From: Piliocolobus tephrosceles
Taxonomy: Eukaryota; Chordata; Mammalia; Primates; Cercopithecidae
Assembly (NCBI RefSeq): GCF_002776525.5
Contig: NC_045441.1
Span: forward strand, 64,124,952 to 64,188,951
Direction of reading: 5' to 3'
Length of the DNA: 64,000 bases
The position numbers were made by a program, and so were the translations under genes. Position 1 is the first letter of the stretch, and every line of letters starts with the position of its first letter. The notes under the pieces are model-generated. The model ran no database searches. It saw only the letters and a program-made list of their open reading frames with translations, and was not told where the DNA came from. Positions 24,160-36,243 of this stretch are shown one piece after another.

Positions 24160-24222
24160 TCAGAAGCTTGGACCGCATCCTAGCCGCCGGCTCACACAAG
24201 ACAGGTGGGTGAGGAGATCCAG
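24160..24222 (+). other. AGR2: AGR2 exon 1 (5'UTR)
   Basis: The segment ends at a consensus donor (ATCCAG|GTAAGG, GT at 24223) and matches the start of the human AGR2 message as I recall it. Joined to exon 2 at 27336 (acceptor ACTAG), it gives a leader of roughly 70 nt without an upstream ATG. The transcription start is inferred from the TATA-like box about 25-30 bases upstream, so the left edge is approximate. Intron 1 spans 24223-27335. Confidence 0.8.
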
Positions 24223-24852
24223 GTAAGGCTCCTGACAGCAGCTTTAGATGGGCACTTGCTGGAGTGAATTTTGGCCTCTGATTGCTATATAAAGTTGTAG
24301 GCAATCAAGCAACAGAGAACTGAAAGTTTCCAAGGGCAATGAAGTAGAATTTGGAAGGGAAATATGGAATTTCCACCAAAGGCTTACTGGGGCCTTTCTT
24401 TGGCTAGAGCTGGCACAGTGTGACGTTCCTGAGTTAGTTCAGAGAAAGGCTTTCTCCTTTGGGAAACAAAATTTCCAAGAGTAGGTGAATCCTAGGATTT
24501 TTCAAGCCTGGGACAGGGTCCAGGGATTTTCGTCTGTCACCATCTAAAGCTTTCTTTCCCACAGGCTAAAGCAAAGCCCCGTAGGCATCTCCACTATGAC
24601 ACCTCAGCCCGGATTGTCCGCTTGGAATATATTATTGCAAATCAGAAAACATTTTCTTTCTCTTTTTGGTGCAAAGACATTCTTGTTGCCTCTGCAATCT
24701 TTAAATTCATGGGATAGGCTGTTAAAGGAGAGGGCTGGTTGCTTTCCTGAAGCATTTACAAACACGGACACTAAAATGTCTTGCAAGTTCATTCTTTGCT
24801 AAAGATGAGAAGACAGGGATATGGTGACGAGTAAAAAGTGCTGGCTTCACAT

Positions 24853-24905
24853 AGTGTGTGTGTGTGTGTGTGTGTGTTCCTATGTGTGTGTGTCTGTGTG
24901 TCTCC
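24853..24905. repeat. (TG)n microsatellite in AGR2 intron 1
   Basis: About 13 GT units, then GTTCCTAT, then a second GT run with a TCT interruption. Confidence 0.93.
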
Positions 24906-26023
24906 AAATTATCAATATTTTCCATAGTTGGAATTGTGTTTTGAGGTGGTTTATGCAGGAAATTTGCAGAGCAGAATCTATTCATATTACAAAAACCCAG
25001 TGGAGTGAATCTCGGAAAGTCACCTCGAAGCAGGATGTTTGTACAGCAGGAGTTATATTAGCCTTCCTTGAGTCATCCTGCCGTAAAACACAAGCAATAT
25101 ATCAATAGTTCCAATCTGTAATCTTTGGAGATATTGCAAGGTCCTAATAGCTACTTGTAAAACAAGAACTGTAAATGGGCTAAGTAAATAAAAATGCTTT
25201 ACCATCAATTTACTATTTTTTAGAATATACATAGATGCTGTTATAAATAAAAGACAAAATCAAATGTTTGTTGGTAGATTCAAAGAAGTTATTTGCCATT
25301 ATGTTTCTGAACCAATCAGTATTCTAAAAGTATAATTATTCTCATGTAAAAGTTCTTGATTTTTTTAACATTAAAAAGAAGTCTTTATACAAAGAAGGCT
25401 GAGAATTGTTGACTTACAGTGTACACTTAGGTTGTTTTTGCAAAACTCTAGAAGACAAAAGTTACTGGCATTTCCACATCTTTATGGGTATAGAAAATGA
25501 ACAAAGTATACCCCTGATTTTTGCTTACATCTTTTCTGAGTAAGACATTTTGTGCTTATGTACTATGAATTAGTTAATAATTGGTCAGTTAAATACAAAA
25601 TGACATTTCGATCTGGTAACTTAGCAACACCGTTAAAAAAAAATCAGCTAATGCTTAGCAAAGGTTTCCACTCAAGATATTAGATTATGAAAAACTTCCC
25701 GCTTAACAATAGTCATTCATTGCAGAGTTTATTTGACTTCATTCAGAACCATTCACCAATACTAGAGTTAGGTGCTGTGGTTTCATATTTCCTTTTTAGC
25801 ACTTTCAGTGTTTGGTTTTATCAGAATCCCAAATCTCCAGCCTTCCATGTTACAGCTCGGTGGACAACCTTACTGACTTGCTAGAGGAACTCACTTTGCT
25901 CCCTCTCCTCCTCCTCACTCATTAAACTTATCTTGTCATTTATTTTCCTGTTCATAGGCTTTAGCTTTTCCTGGGAATCAACTGTGGAATACTAGAAAGA
26001 AAAAGTAATTTAACTAAGATATC

Positions 26024-26317
26024 GGCTAGGTGTGGTGGCTCACTCCTGTAATCCCAGCACTTTGGGAGGCCAAGGCAGGAGGATCACTTGAAGTCAGGAA
26101 TTTGAGACCAGCCTGGGCAACATGACAAAACGCCATCTCTACTAAAAAATACAAAAACATAGCCAAGTATGGGGGCACCTGCCTGTAGTCCTAGCTCCTT
26201 GGGAGGCTGAGGAGGGAGGATCACTTGAACCCAGAAGGTGGAGGTTGCAGTGAGCCAAGATTGTGCCACTGCACTCCAGCCTGGGCAACACAGTGACACC
26301 TTGTCTCCAAAAAAAGT
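26024..26317 (+). mobile_element. Alu (older, AluS/J-like) in AGR2 intron 1
   Basis: Runs from GGCTAGGTGTGGTGGCTCAC to GGCAACACAGTGACACC and a short A tail. Many CpG positions are decayed. Confidence 0.9.
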
Positions 26318-26478
26318 AAATGTAAATTTCCTTAGCTACTAGAGTACATACATCTATTTTCTTAAAATATAACTATATTATTTCTATATAGATGTATATC
26401 TATATAGATAACTCTATAGCTATAGAGATCTTTATCTTTTTGTCTGTATCTATGTGGATCAAGCTATCCATACTATAT

Positions 26479-27171
26479 ACAGACAGTCCCAACTTACAGT
26501 AGTTTGACTTAATTTTTTGACTTTATGATGGTGCAAAAGCAATACACATTCAGTAGAAACTGTATTTCAAGTATCCATATAACCATTCTGGTTTTTACTT
26601 CCAATACAGTATTCATAAAAATTCCTTGAGATATTCAACACTTTACTATAAAATGGGCTTTGTGTTGGATGTCGTTTCCCAACCGCAAGCTGATGTGAGT
26701 GTTCTGAGTACATTTAAGGTAGGTTCAGCTGTGGTGATCATTAGGTTAGGTGTATTACAGTAGTTCCCCCATTATCTGTGGGGGTTATGGTCCATAACCC
26801 TCAGGGGATGCCTGAAACCACAGATTAGTACCAAACACTACATATGCTATGTTTTTTCCTATACATACCTATGATAAAGTTGAAATTATAAATTAAGCAC
26901 AATAAGAGATTAACAAGAGCTAATAATAAAACAGAACAATTACAACAGTATCTTATAACAAATGTTAGGTGAATTTGCTCTCTCTCTCAAAATATCTTAT
27001 TGCACTGTGCTCACCTATTTTGGATGCAGTTGACCGTGGATAGCTGAAACCTCAGAAAGTAAAACTCTGGGAAAGGAGAGACTACTCTGAATGCATTTTG
27101 ACTTACAATATTTTCAGCTAACAGTGGGTTTATTGGAACATTACTCGATTGTAAGTCAAAGACCACCTGTA
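26479..27171 (+). mobile_element. Tigger-type DNA transposon (outer), interrupted by a second Tigger
   Basis: The ends are inverted repeats: 'acagacagtcccaacttac' at the left, and at the right 'gtaagtcaaagaccacctgt', whose reverse complement matches it. Internal marks are 'gactttatgatggtgcaaaa' and 'aggttaggtgtatta'. It is non-autonomous, without a transposase frame. Confidence 0.75.
26758..27089 (+). mobile_element. Second Tigger-type element (inner), inserted at a TA
   Basis: Begins CAGTAGTTCCCCCATTATC directly after TTA of the outer element and ends GAGAGACTACTCTG, an inverted counterpart. The outer sequence resumes at 27090 (AATGCATTTTGACTTAC). Internal marks are 'ggatgcctgaaaccacagat' and 'cctatacatacctatgataa'. 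Confidence 0.75.
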
Positions 27172-27342
27172 TTCTTAGGAAAATCCCATGGAACAGAGCT
27201 GTTTACTCCAATCTCATATGTTCAGTCTCAGCAGAGCCTGTTTCTGGTATATTCCACCGTTGTGGGGCAACTTGCAGACCCTGAAGACTGCTAGTTCATT
27301 TTTGTTTACTGATTTTGGTTGGTTTTCCATACTAGAGTTGCC

Positions 27343-29015
27343 ATGGAGAAAATTTCAGTGTCAGCATTCTTGCTCCTTGTGGCCCTCTCCTACACTCTGG
27401 CCAGAGATACCACAGTCAAACCTGGAGCTAAAAAGGACACAAAGGACTCTCGACCCAAGCTGCCCCAGACCCTCTCCAGAGGTAGGAGTCAGCTTCTTGT
27501 TGGCTTCCAACTGCTACTTAATTGGAAAAGATTTCCTCTCTCTTGGTGCTTAAACCTGGTGCTAACCTGGTGCCAGGTTATTTTGGGCTGTGTTCCCTCT
27601 AGATATATCATTGTTTATAATTATTTCTACTTTCTCCAGGGGTTTTTCTTCTTCTTTAGTATCAGGTCTATTATCCCAGTCTTTACCATTGCTTTGCAAC
27701 AGCTTTGGGTCTGAATTTAGAAAAGCTTCAAATATACTGATTCATTTCATTCTAGGTTGGGGTGACCAACTCATCTGGACTCAGACATATGAAGAAGCTT
27801 TATACAAATCCAAGACAAGGTAAAGATCAGGGTTACTCAGAGGTCCCTCAAAGCTCTCAAGAGCACCACCTAGTGACATCTAGATATATGTGAAATCTTA
27901 CTCAATAAAATTTGTCTAATCTCTCTTTGTCTTTTAAAGCAACAAACCCTTGATGATTATTCATCACTTGGATGAATGCCCACACAGTCAAGGTAATTTG
28001 TTCTTCTAAATATGATTTCCTTTACAGGCTTTTAGCCTTAGGGCCAGGGTTCAGATCACACATGTTTGTATCTTTAGAACCACAGTTGCATTTAAAAAAA
28101 AGAATATTTCCTATAGTAAAAATATATCTAAAAGTGACTTCAAATATCTCCACGTTTTGTGATAACCATTGGTACATATTTTGAAAAACTAGCTTTAGGA
28201 TTCATCTTCAACTTCTTGATTTCTCTTACAGTCCACATTCAATACACCAGGAAATACTGGCTTTATCTTCAAAATATATCCTTAAACCAGCCCCAGATCC
28301 ACAGGCATGAAGCCTGTGCCATCTCACAGGGCCCCGAGCTTAGAAGGTTCCCACACTTGGTTTAAACTCTGCTGTCATTGTCTTCAAAGCCTTAGTAATT
28401 CTTCAACAAGGGGCTCTACACTTTCATTTTGCACTAGACCCAAATCCAACCACTTCCTATGGCCTCCATGCTACTGCCCTGGTCCAAGCCAAGATCAGAT
28501 CTTGTCTAGACTACCATTACAGTCACCTAACTGGCCACCCTACAGCCAAGTCCACACAGAAGCCAGAGTGAGGCTGGTAGACGTAAATCAGATCCTATCA
28601 CTCACGTGCTCAAGTGGCTTCTTATCACAGAATTAAATCCGGATTCCTGACCACAAGCTATGAGGCTGACAGGATCAGACCAATGGCTATCTCTCCCCTC
28701 CTACCACTCTCCTCTTGCTTTCTTCACTCTGTCCAGCCTGGCCTTCATGCTGTTCCTCCCAAATCTGAGCTCATTCCCACCTCACAGCTATTGCTTTGCA
28801 GTTCCGCTGCCCAGTGGCCTAGCCCAAAATGGATCACTCCCTCACTTCAATGTTAGCCCCTCAGGAAGATCTGCCTGGACCGCTCACAGTTTTTAAACCC
28901 TTTGCTTTATTTTTCTTCAAAGTATGTATCTCTACCTGAAATTATCATCTACTTATTTCTTTGTTTATGGTTTATCTCCCACACAAGTATTTGAGCTCTA
29001 TGAAAAAAACACATG

Positions 29016-29050
<35 letters not shown>

Positions 29051-32000
29051 GCACTATCCCTAGCGCATAACACAGTGCTTAATACATGGCAGCCATTCAA
29101 TAAATATGAGCTGGAGAAAAAATAAATGGATGAATGAATGGATGAATGAGTGAATAAAAAGCAGAGGTAGTCAATGCCATAGATATTACTTCACTAATCA
29201 TTTGCTAAAAGGCCAAAGTAGAATATTGTATTTAAAATGCAATTCAATAAATAAATAAAATGCAATTTAACTTAAAATAGAACAAAGCTTTTAACCAATG
29301 CTAAGATGGATGCTTAATGATTTTTCTTTATATTATAGCTTTAAAGAAAGTGTTTGCTGAAAATAAAGAAATCCAGAAATTGGCAGAGGAGTTTGTCCTC
29401 CTCAATCTGGTTGTAAGTTTCCTTTTCATCATTACTAACATTTCTCTATGGCTCATTACTTGAAATAGATGATTCATTTTTCCTATACATCTTAGTCATA
29501 CCGCATTAACTGGGATTGCTTCCAAATATCCCATCTCATAGATTAGAGAGAAAAAAAGATATTTCATTTTGTTAACAATCCATTTGGCATGTCTGTTTTT
29601 ATTTAGTAATTAATCATCTCAGTTTGTCTGAAAATTCTATCCTGTAGTCAGAATTTTTCTGTTGCTAGAAGGTTTTTGTCACTTGCTGTGCCCATCCCTC
29701 TATAGTCCTGGCTTCTCTACACCCATTCTTGATCCTGGTCACCTCTCAGGAAGAGACGGCTCTCTGGCTTTCCAACTCTAATCATGCTTCTCGTGCTTTA
29801 GCTTTATGCATTCCCACCTTACTTCACCATCACCACCCCTCATGGTGCTCAAGCTTTCTGTCTCGGCAAGTTCTTTTTACTGTATACAAACATTTCGTTT
29901 TCCCTCTAAAAGCAAGCCAACAAAAAATGACTCTACCTAGTCATATGTCCTTTTGAGCCCCGCTGCCCTTCCTCTTCACAGGTTGGCTTCCTGAAAGAGC
30001 ACTTCACACCAGTAGTTCTTCCTTGCCTCTCTTCCATGGGTTCCTCTTCCCACTCCTTAATGTGAGTGACATGATGAATCTCTACTTGATCCTTTTCTCT
30101 TTCCATATTTTGTATTCAGTGAACAACTTCATCTACAACTGCCTTTAATCAATTCTGACACACTAATAATTCCTACATCTTACCCAAACATGAAACAACT
30201 TCCAACTTGTCTATCCAACCATATTCCAGATATCTTATTATCACCTTAAACTCAGAATGTTCCTCACTGCACATTAATCATCTTGGTTTGCGCTTTTCCA
30301 ATAGCTCTTCTTTCTCTATTCCCTACTTTACTGATAGTGGTACTGTGCTAGATTGGACTCTCCTACTCACCTACAGCATTCAGTAAGCCCTGTGCTTCTA
30401 AATTCCATGTATTCCTGCTATTAGTCACTTCTCTATAAACTCAGGACCACTATTTTAGTAAGCCTCTTTCACTTTCCCTAGCTTACTGTAATACTGCTAA
30501 ATGGCTCCCAGTCTACAAGATAAACCCTGTCTAATCCCACATGGCTGTCAGAGTAGTTGCTTTACAGACCAAACTGGGGTCACAGTGTCTCTTCTAACAT
30601 ACCTCCAGTGGTTCTTAACTATTTCTGAACAAAGGAAAACACCATGGCAGGTGTGAAAAGTCATTCCTAAGCTGGCCCCTGAAGCAGCTCTAGGCACCTT
30701 TTCTCGCCACTGTCCTCATGCATTCCCCTAACTCAGTCCTTCCCCAGCACTTGGCCATAGAAGAAAATGCTCCGCCTGTCCTCTCCATACTCTTCCTCCT
30801 GCATGAAGTGTCTTTCTTTTCCACATAACTGACTCCTGTTCATTTTTAAAGATTCCTCCTTATCCACTTCAGAAAGTCCTAGTCGGGGTGGAATCTGCAT
30901 TCTGGGCTAAATGTCTTCCCCAAGGCAACCACCAAATCTGCATATCCTACACCATAACATTTCACCCACTGAGTCCTCAATATTCATTTTCCTACCTGTA
31001 TCTCTCAATAGAGTGTGCATTCATTAAAGATTAGCACTGTGCCTTGCTAAATACAGTTCTAAATAAAAATTGGTAAATGGATAAATGAATACTCAAGAAA
31101 ATCCTGTATTTGTCTCTGTAATTTCTCTAGAAATTACATCTGCTTTTTTCCTTAATAACCTCTTATTTCATCCAAAATGTCTTCCCCAAACACAATAACT
31201 CCTTCCAAATTCTCCCTTAATTTTTTTGCTCTGTATCACATCCATTCAGCACTTTATCTCATGTTCTGCTCTATCTTATTTATTATTTCATGCTTGCAAC
31301 TTGTCTCCTCATCTACACAATAAACTCTTTGTGGAAGAGAGGTACCTTATGATATTGTAAGATGCCTGGCCAGAAATGGACGGATTCTTGTATTAACAAG
31401 TTTGAAAATGACTGAAAAGGAAAAGTAAACTAAAAGACGTTTTTCTTTTTATCTTAGTATGAAACAACTGACAAACACCTTTCTCCTGATGGCCAGTATG
31501 TCCCCAGGATTATGTTTGTTGGTAAGTGGAAGTGACAATGAGATAACTCGGAAGCTCATACTAGTGCTGCCATCTTCCTTCTCTCCTCCCCACTGTCCCT
31601 TGCCACTTTGCCATGGCCCATGTCATCACTAAGCTCTAGCAAGGAGTATGACATTCCTTTAAGTTCCACAACATATTTTCTTTAGAAAATGTGAGCTTTT
31701 ACCTATTTCCACACTACACTTTCTTTTCTCACGTGCTAATTGTAACTTTTCATCTTCTGCTATGATACATCTGATAACAAAGCACCCTATTCGCAATTTA
31801 AACATATTGATACATTTCCTGAATACAAGAGGCCTGCAAATATTTATTTTTTAACCCAGCAAACTTTCACTTTGTGTATTAGATTTTTCTATCCGACATT
31901 TTTTATTATTATTTTTAAGAAAGTTAGGAATAAGGCTGGGTGGCTCGCGCCTGTAATCCTAGCACTTTGGGAGGCTGAAGCCGGCACATCACTTGAGGTC

Positions 32001-35000
32001 AGGAGTTTGAAACCAGCCTGGCCAACATGGTGAAACCCCATCTCTACTAAAAATACAAAAAAATTAGCCAGGCGTGGTTGCAGGAGCCTGTAATTCCAGC
32101 TACCTGGGAGGCTGAGGCACGAGAATTGCTTGAACCCGGGTGGTGGAGGTTGCAGTGAGCCGAGATAGCACCACTGCAATCCAGCCTGCGTGACAGAGGG
32201 AGACTCCATCTCAAAAAAAAAAAAAGGAATATGAAGTGGGAAAAAGAAATGAAAGGAGCCACATGCTCCTTCCTGCCACTGGTACTTTTTTCATGTGCTT
32301 TTTCCACTTCCTTCTCTGTCCCCCAATTTCACATCATTAACTCCCCAGTCATCATCATTCATTGACCCGGTCAAATCCCTACTACATGCTCTTGTGGCAC
32401 CATGTCTCTCTTTTTAGTCATACTTTCCTCAGGTATAATTTTGCATTTTGGGGGTGGTTATGTAATAAATCCCACCATGGACTATAAGCCCCTATGGCAG
32501 GGACTGTACCTATTTCTGCTCACCATGCTATTCCCAACATGACCCTGCAGTAGGCTCTCCATCAATATGTGCTGAATTATTCGATGATTGTACTGAGTTT
32601 GGCTTTGTTCAAAGTCATACTGATTTAAGGACAATCCATAATGAAATCTATCACTTACAAGAACGCAAGCTAATCATATGATTCACCTGTGTAGTTCATT
32701 AAAGTTTACACTGAATGTATAAAGCAGGGCAAAGAAAAACGAGAGACAGAAAAAAGGAAGGCTGAACTAAAGCATTAATTTTATAGGTTTAGTTTTGTTA
32801 GAATTTAGAACATTTGGCATCCTAACAGTGAAAGGGAATTTATAGATTGTCCGGTCATACCTTGTACAGGAATTCTTTTTACAGCATCCCTGTGGAAGGG
32901 CATCTTAACCCACATTCAATTCCTTCAGTCCTAAGAACCAGCTCCAAGGCAGCTTGCTCTTCTAGCTCCGCAGCAGCCACGCTGACTACGTGTTTGAATC
33001 AGCTGGAGGATTTTAACGATCAAGTTGTCCAGGCCACACCTCAAACCAATGAAGTCAGAATCTCTGGGGGTGGGACGCAGGCATCCGTAGTGCTTACAGT
33101 GCTCCAGATGATTCCAATGTGCAGCCAGGGTTGTGAGCTGCTAGTTGGGTATTTAAAAGGCCCTTCTTAGGTTAATTTCTTACAAAGATTGGACCGTGTC
33201 TTTGTATCCTCTGCACCAAACAGAAGTATGGTCGGTCTCAAATCTGGTGAATAAATGTGCATCTGTTTCTTGTAATTTATGTGTCTGGCCTTAGTCCAAC
33301 ATTCTGAAATGACAGATTGCCCACTCCAGTACCAGCGACAGACTTTGCAAACATGCAGATGGTTCTCACATGTCCTCCTTGTCTCGTTTTCAGGGCACGT
33401 GTCCTAGGTTCTTTCGATTACGTCTCTCAAGGCAAGGTTTCCAGATCTCTCTGTATCCTCACGCTGCCCTTTCGGATGCATCTTAATTTTAAAATATCCC
33501 TTTTTCTCATTAATTAGATCACTTCAAGTTAAATATAAAACATGGCAAGATGGATTTAAATTTAGAGGGATATATGTACACATAAGAGAAGACCAATCTC
33601 TACTTTTAAAAATGCAGTTAATTAACAATAAAGTAAAACATAGTGAAGGTACTATATGTTTATTTGAACTTTGCTGTTAAGGACTTGTATTCCTCTATTA
33701 ATTAAAAAAAAAAAAACTGTTTTGAAAACTAGCATTGGATGTGGGTTTCCAATGATCTAGAAACATGTAAACTACAACATAATCATTTCAAGAATTTAAA
33801 ATAATTTTGCAGTACAGAATGTTAATGTTTTCACCAAAAAACTAAACACCATGTCACCCCTAAATATATATTATTCTGTTTTCAGGTTGCCACAGATAGA
33901 ACAGAAGGGTTCATAACATTTTCCACAAATAGCACTGCACAGCTGTTGATGTTTCCAGCCCTGCATTTGCTACTAACGGCCAGGGGCTGGGTAGTAGAGT
34001 GGATGGATCAGAGCTCCTGTGAGTGCAGACACACTTCATTCCTTCACGGGACATGAATACGTGAACTGCAGCTCCCCGTGGCATTAAATAGAGGTTTTTT
34101 TTGAAAACAAACCATTCCATTCCCTTTTGCTTCGTTTATCTTTGCAGACCCATCTCTGACAGTTAGAGCCGATATCACTGGAAGATATTCAAATCGTCTC
34201 TATGCTTACGAACCTGCAGATACAGCTCTGTGTAAGTGTTACCTTCAATCTGGATGTTGCCCAAGAGTTGAACACTTCGATTGCTGTAGTGATGGGACTA
34301 GAGGCTGCATGGTGAGGTGAGAGAAAGCTAGGCTTAGGGATGCCTCAGACTCAGTTTGACCCTAACTAGCCTTGCATCCTCAGGCAAATCACACTCTCTT
34401 TCCATCTCAGGTTTGTTTTTAATCTCAATTGAAGAGGAATTATTTAGATTAGGTATCTTTCTCTCTAGGAGAATTCTATGACCACATTACCTGATTTTCA
34501 GGTTTTCTGTTAGGTACACTAGCACACACTCCTTCTATCACAGAACTGAGTGTAATAATTGTAATAATCTGCATGTCTTAACGTTTTAAATAACAAAAGT
34601 GAAAGAATGTGCAGTCAGCTTAAAATTAAATTCAGGTTCAATGTAAAGATCAGCAGGAAAAATGATCCAAATGACTGCCAAGAAACTCACCTTCCCTGTG
34701 GTTGCCATGAATGGAAGAGAGAGAGAGGGAGAGACTGACTTAAGGCAGATGAGGTACCTCAATGCAAGGCTGTAGCTAGCTGTGACATCTGATTAGTCCT
34801 CTGGGAAGAAAAGTGGGTTTTATCCTAGGAACCAACTCTGATCAATTAGTAGTGGCTGCCTAGAACTGCACTGTCCAATATGTTAACCATTCACCACATG
34901 CTGCTATTTAAGTTCAAGTTAGAAATTCGTTTCTCCACACTAGCCACATTCCAAGTGCTCAATGCCCAGACACTGAACATTTCCATCATCACAGAAATTT

Positions 35001-36243
35001 CTATTAGCCAGTGCTGACTTAGAACGTCATTTTGTGAAGAGAAATGAGGCCATGTCTAGGAAGCAGGAGAGATCATCGTGGTCCATTAGCAACGTTTCCA
35101 GTGTGTGCTGGACCAGGGGAAGCACATTCCAAGTAGTGTCAGCCATTCTTGAGATAATACCGTACATTTTAATAAGACTAAGCTCTTTAAAGGCAGGTGT
35201 CCTACACAGGTAATATCACAATGCCTTGTAGAACAGGCACTTAATAAATATTTGTAGGAAGAGTGAATAAGCAGCTGTTCAGTGCCTGTCGCGTGGACAT
35301 CTTATTTTTAGTAGATCACATACCTCATTTTGATGAATTGCTGTTGAAGAAACAGTGACCCAGAGTTAGGGCTCTGGAACAGTAGCTCCATTATTTGTTA
35401 GCTGTGTGACCTTGAGCAAGCTACTCAGCCTCTCTCTGCCTGTTTCATTATGTATATGTAAAGTTCTAATCATGTTTGTATGAGGATTAAATAATTCATG
35501 TGCATAAAGCACTTGATTTGCTATTATTTATATTTCCCCTACTTCTAAAACAACTTACAGTAGATGCACACACCTACTAATAGACAATGCTTTTAAATGT
35601 GATTTAAATTTACTTCTAAATGAGCCAAAATTATTTTCTGCTGATAGAGCTTATTAAAGGAATATTTTGGAAGTGAGGATTGGAGATGAAGGATCTGGGA
35701 AGGAATTAATACAGTAGAAAACTAGATTGTCACAAAAGCCATTTCATATAATGTTTTTAAATTACAGTAAGATTACCAATTATTCACCTCATGATTAAAA
35801 AGCATCCTATCAGGCTGGGCACAGTGGCTCACGCCTGTAATCCCAGCACTTTGGGAGGTCAAGGTGTGTGGATCACTTGAGCTCAGGAGTTCGAGACCAG
35901 CCTGGCCAAAACCCCGTCTGTCCAAAAAATACAAAAATTAGCTGGGCATGGTGAAGCACACCTGTAATCCCAGCTACTCAGGAGGCTAAGGCTAAAGAAT
36001 CACTTGAACCCAGGAGGCAGAGGTTGCACTGAGAGGAGATTGCTCCACTGCACGCCAGCCTGAGCAGGAGTGAGACCTTGTCTCACAAAAAAAGCACCCC
36101 ATTAAATAATGAATTAAGCATCCAAGTTTGGGGTTATTATATCGATATAATGTATAACGGTGTCTTGACTCTCCTGCTTTTATCCCCCATTAGTGCTTGA
36201 CAACATGAAGAAAGCTCTCAAGTTGCTGAAGACCGAATTGTAA
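27343..36243 (+). CDS. AGR2: AGR2, anterior gradient 2 (PDIA17), ER protein disulfide isomerase family member; 7 coding exons, 175 aa
   Basis: Coding segments are 27343-27481, 27756-27819, 27940-27992, 29339-29412, 31458-31521, 34148-34231 and 36194-36243 (stop TAA 36241-36243). They total 528 nt, stay in frame across every junction, and all six introns are GT-AG. The protein has a signal peptide (about residues 1-20, ending LSYTLA), a polar linker (21-40), a thioredoxin-like fold, the single-cysteine active-site motif CPHS at 81-84, and a C-terminal KTEL (172-175), an ER-retrieval signal. E60 and K64, reported to form the dimer interface, and H117 are present. The length equals human AGR2. 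From the literature, AGR2 acts in the ER lumen of mucus-secreting epithelium, where it assists mucin folding through mixed disulfides. The start is the first ATG of the spliced message, in good context (GCCATGG), and exon 1 has no upstream ATG. Against the human protein as I remember it, residue 5 is Ser (Pro in human) and residue 103 is Glu (Gln in human). I see no disruption. Confidence 0.97.
28380..29160 (+). repeat. L2 LINE 3' region in AGR2 intron 4
   Basis: Typical L2 order: 'aagccagagtgaggctg', 'cttcttatcacagaattaaa', 'ctctacctgaaattatc' and 'tcaataaatatgagctgg', ending with a TGAATGAATGGATGAATGAG tail. A run of 31 T interrupts it. The 28307-28896 frames are repeat-derived. Confidence 0.75.
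29017..29047. repeat. Homopolymer of 31 T in AGR2 intron 4
   Basis: An uninterrupted T run inside an L2 copy, about 290 bases before exon 5. Confidence 0.97.
29740..31345 (+). repeat. Ancient LINE debris in AGR2 intron 5
   Basis: Pyrimidine-rich stretches resemble L2 and other old LINE 3' regions: 'aatggctcccagtctacaag', 'ctcctgcatgaagtgtcttt', 'gagtgtgcattcattaaag'. A second similar end lies at 31190-31345. Boundaries are uncertain and no gene is supported. Confidence 0.5.
31934..32225 (+). mobile_element. Alu (AluS-like) in AGR2 intron 6
   Basis: Near full-length; the first bases lack part of the GCGCGGTGG box. It ends TCCATCTC followed by a short A tail. Confidence 0.92.
32430..32590 (+). 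repeat. L2 3' end fragment
   Basis: 'actataagcccctatggcag' and 'ggactgtacctatttctgct', then 'ccatcaatatgtgctgaatt', give the L2 terminal pattern. Confidence 0.65.
32985..33155 (+). mobile_element. MER5A-like hAT-Charlie element in AGR2 intron 6
   Basis: 'gaatcagctggaggatttta', 'gtcagaatctctgggggtg' and 'ctccagatgattccaatgtg' follow MER5A closely. The 107-codon frame 32847-33170 crosses it and is not a gene. Confidence 0.75.
34860..35040. mobile_element. hAT-like palindromic DNA transposon remnant in AGR2 intron 7
   Basis: 'agaactgcactgtccaatat', 'ccaagtgctcaatgcccaga' and 'catcacagaaatttctatta' resemble a MER-class element with inverted ends. Family uncertain. Confidence 0.5.
35355..35525 (+). 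repeat. MIR SINE in AGR2 intron 7
   Basis: 'agctgtgtgaccttgagcaa' and 'gaggattaaataattcatg' followed by 'gcataaagcacttg' follow MIR. Confidence 0.75.
35814..36096 (+). mobile_element. Alu (AluS/J-like), ending about 100 bases before AGR2 exon 8
   Basis: GGCTGGGCACAGTGGCTCAC to TGTCTCAC plus an A tail. It has a short deletion in the left monomer and a diverged right monomer. Plus orientation, so it does not offer the usual antisense-Alu splice sites. Confidence 0.9.

Noticed and set aside
32847..33170. 107-codon frame in AGR2 intron 6 as an alternative exon
   Set aside because: It crosses a MER5A-like element and lacks flanking splice sites that keep the AGR2 frame.
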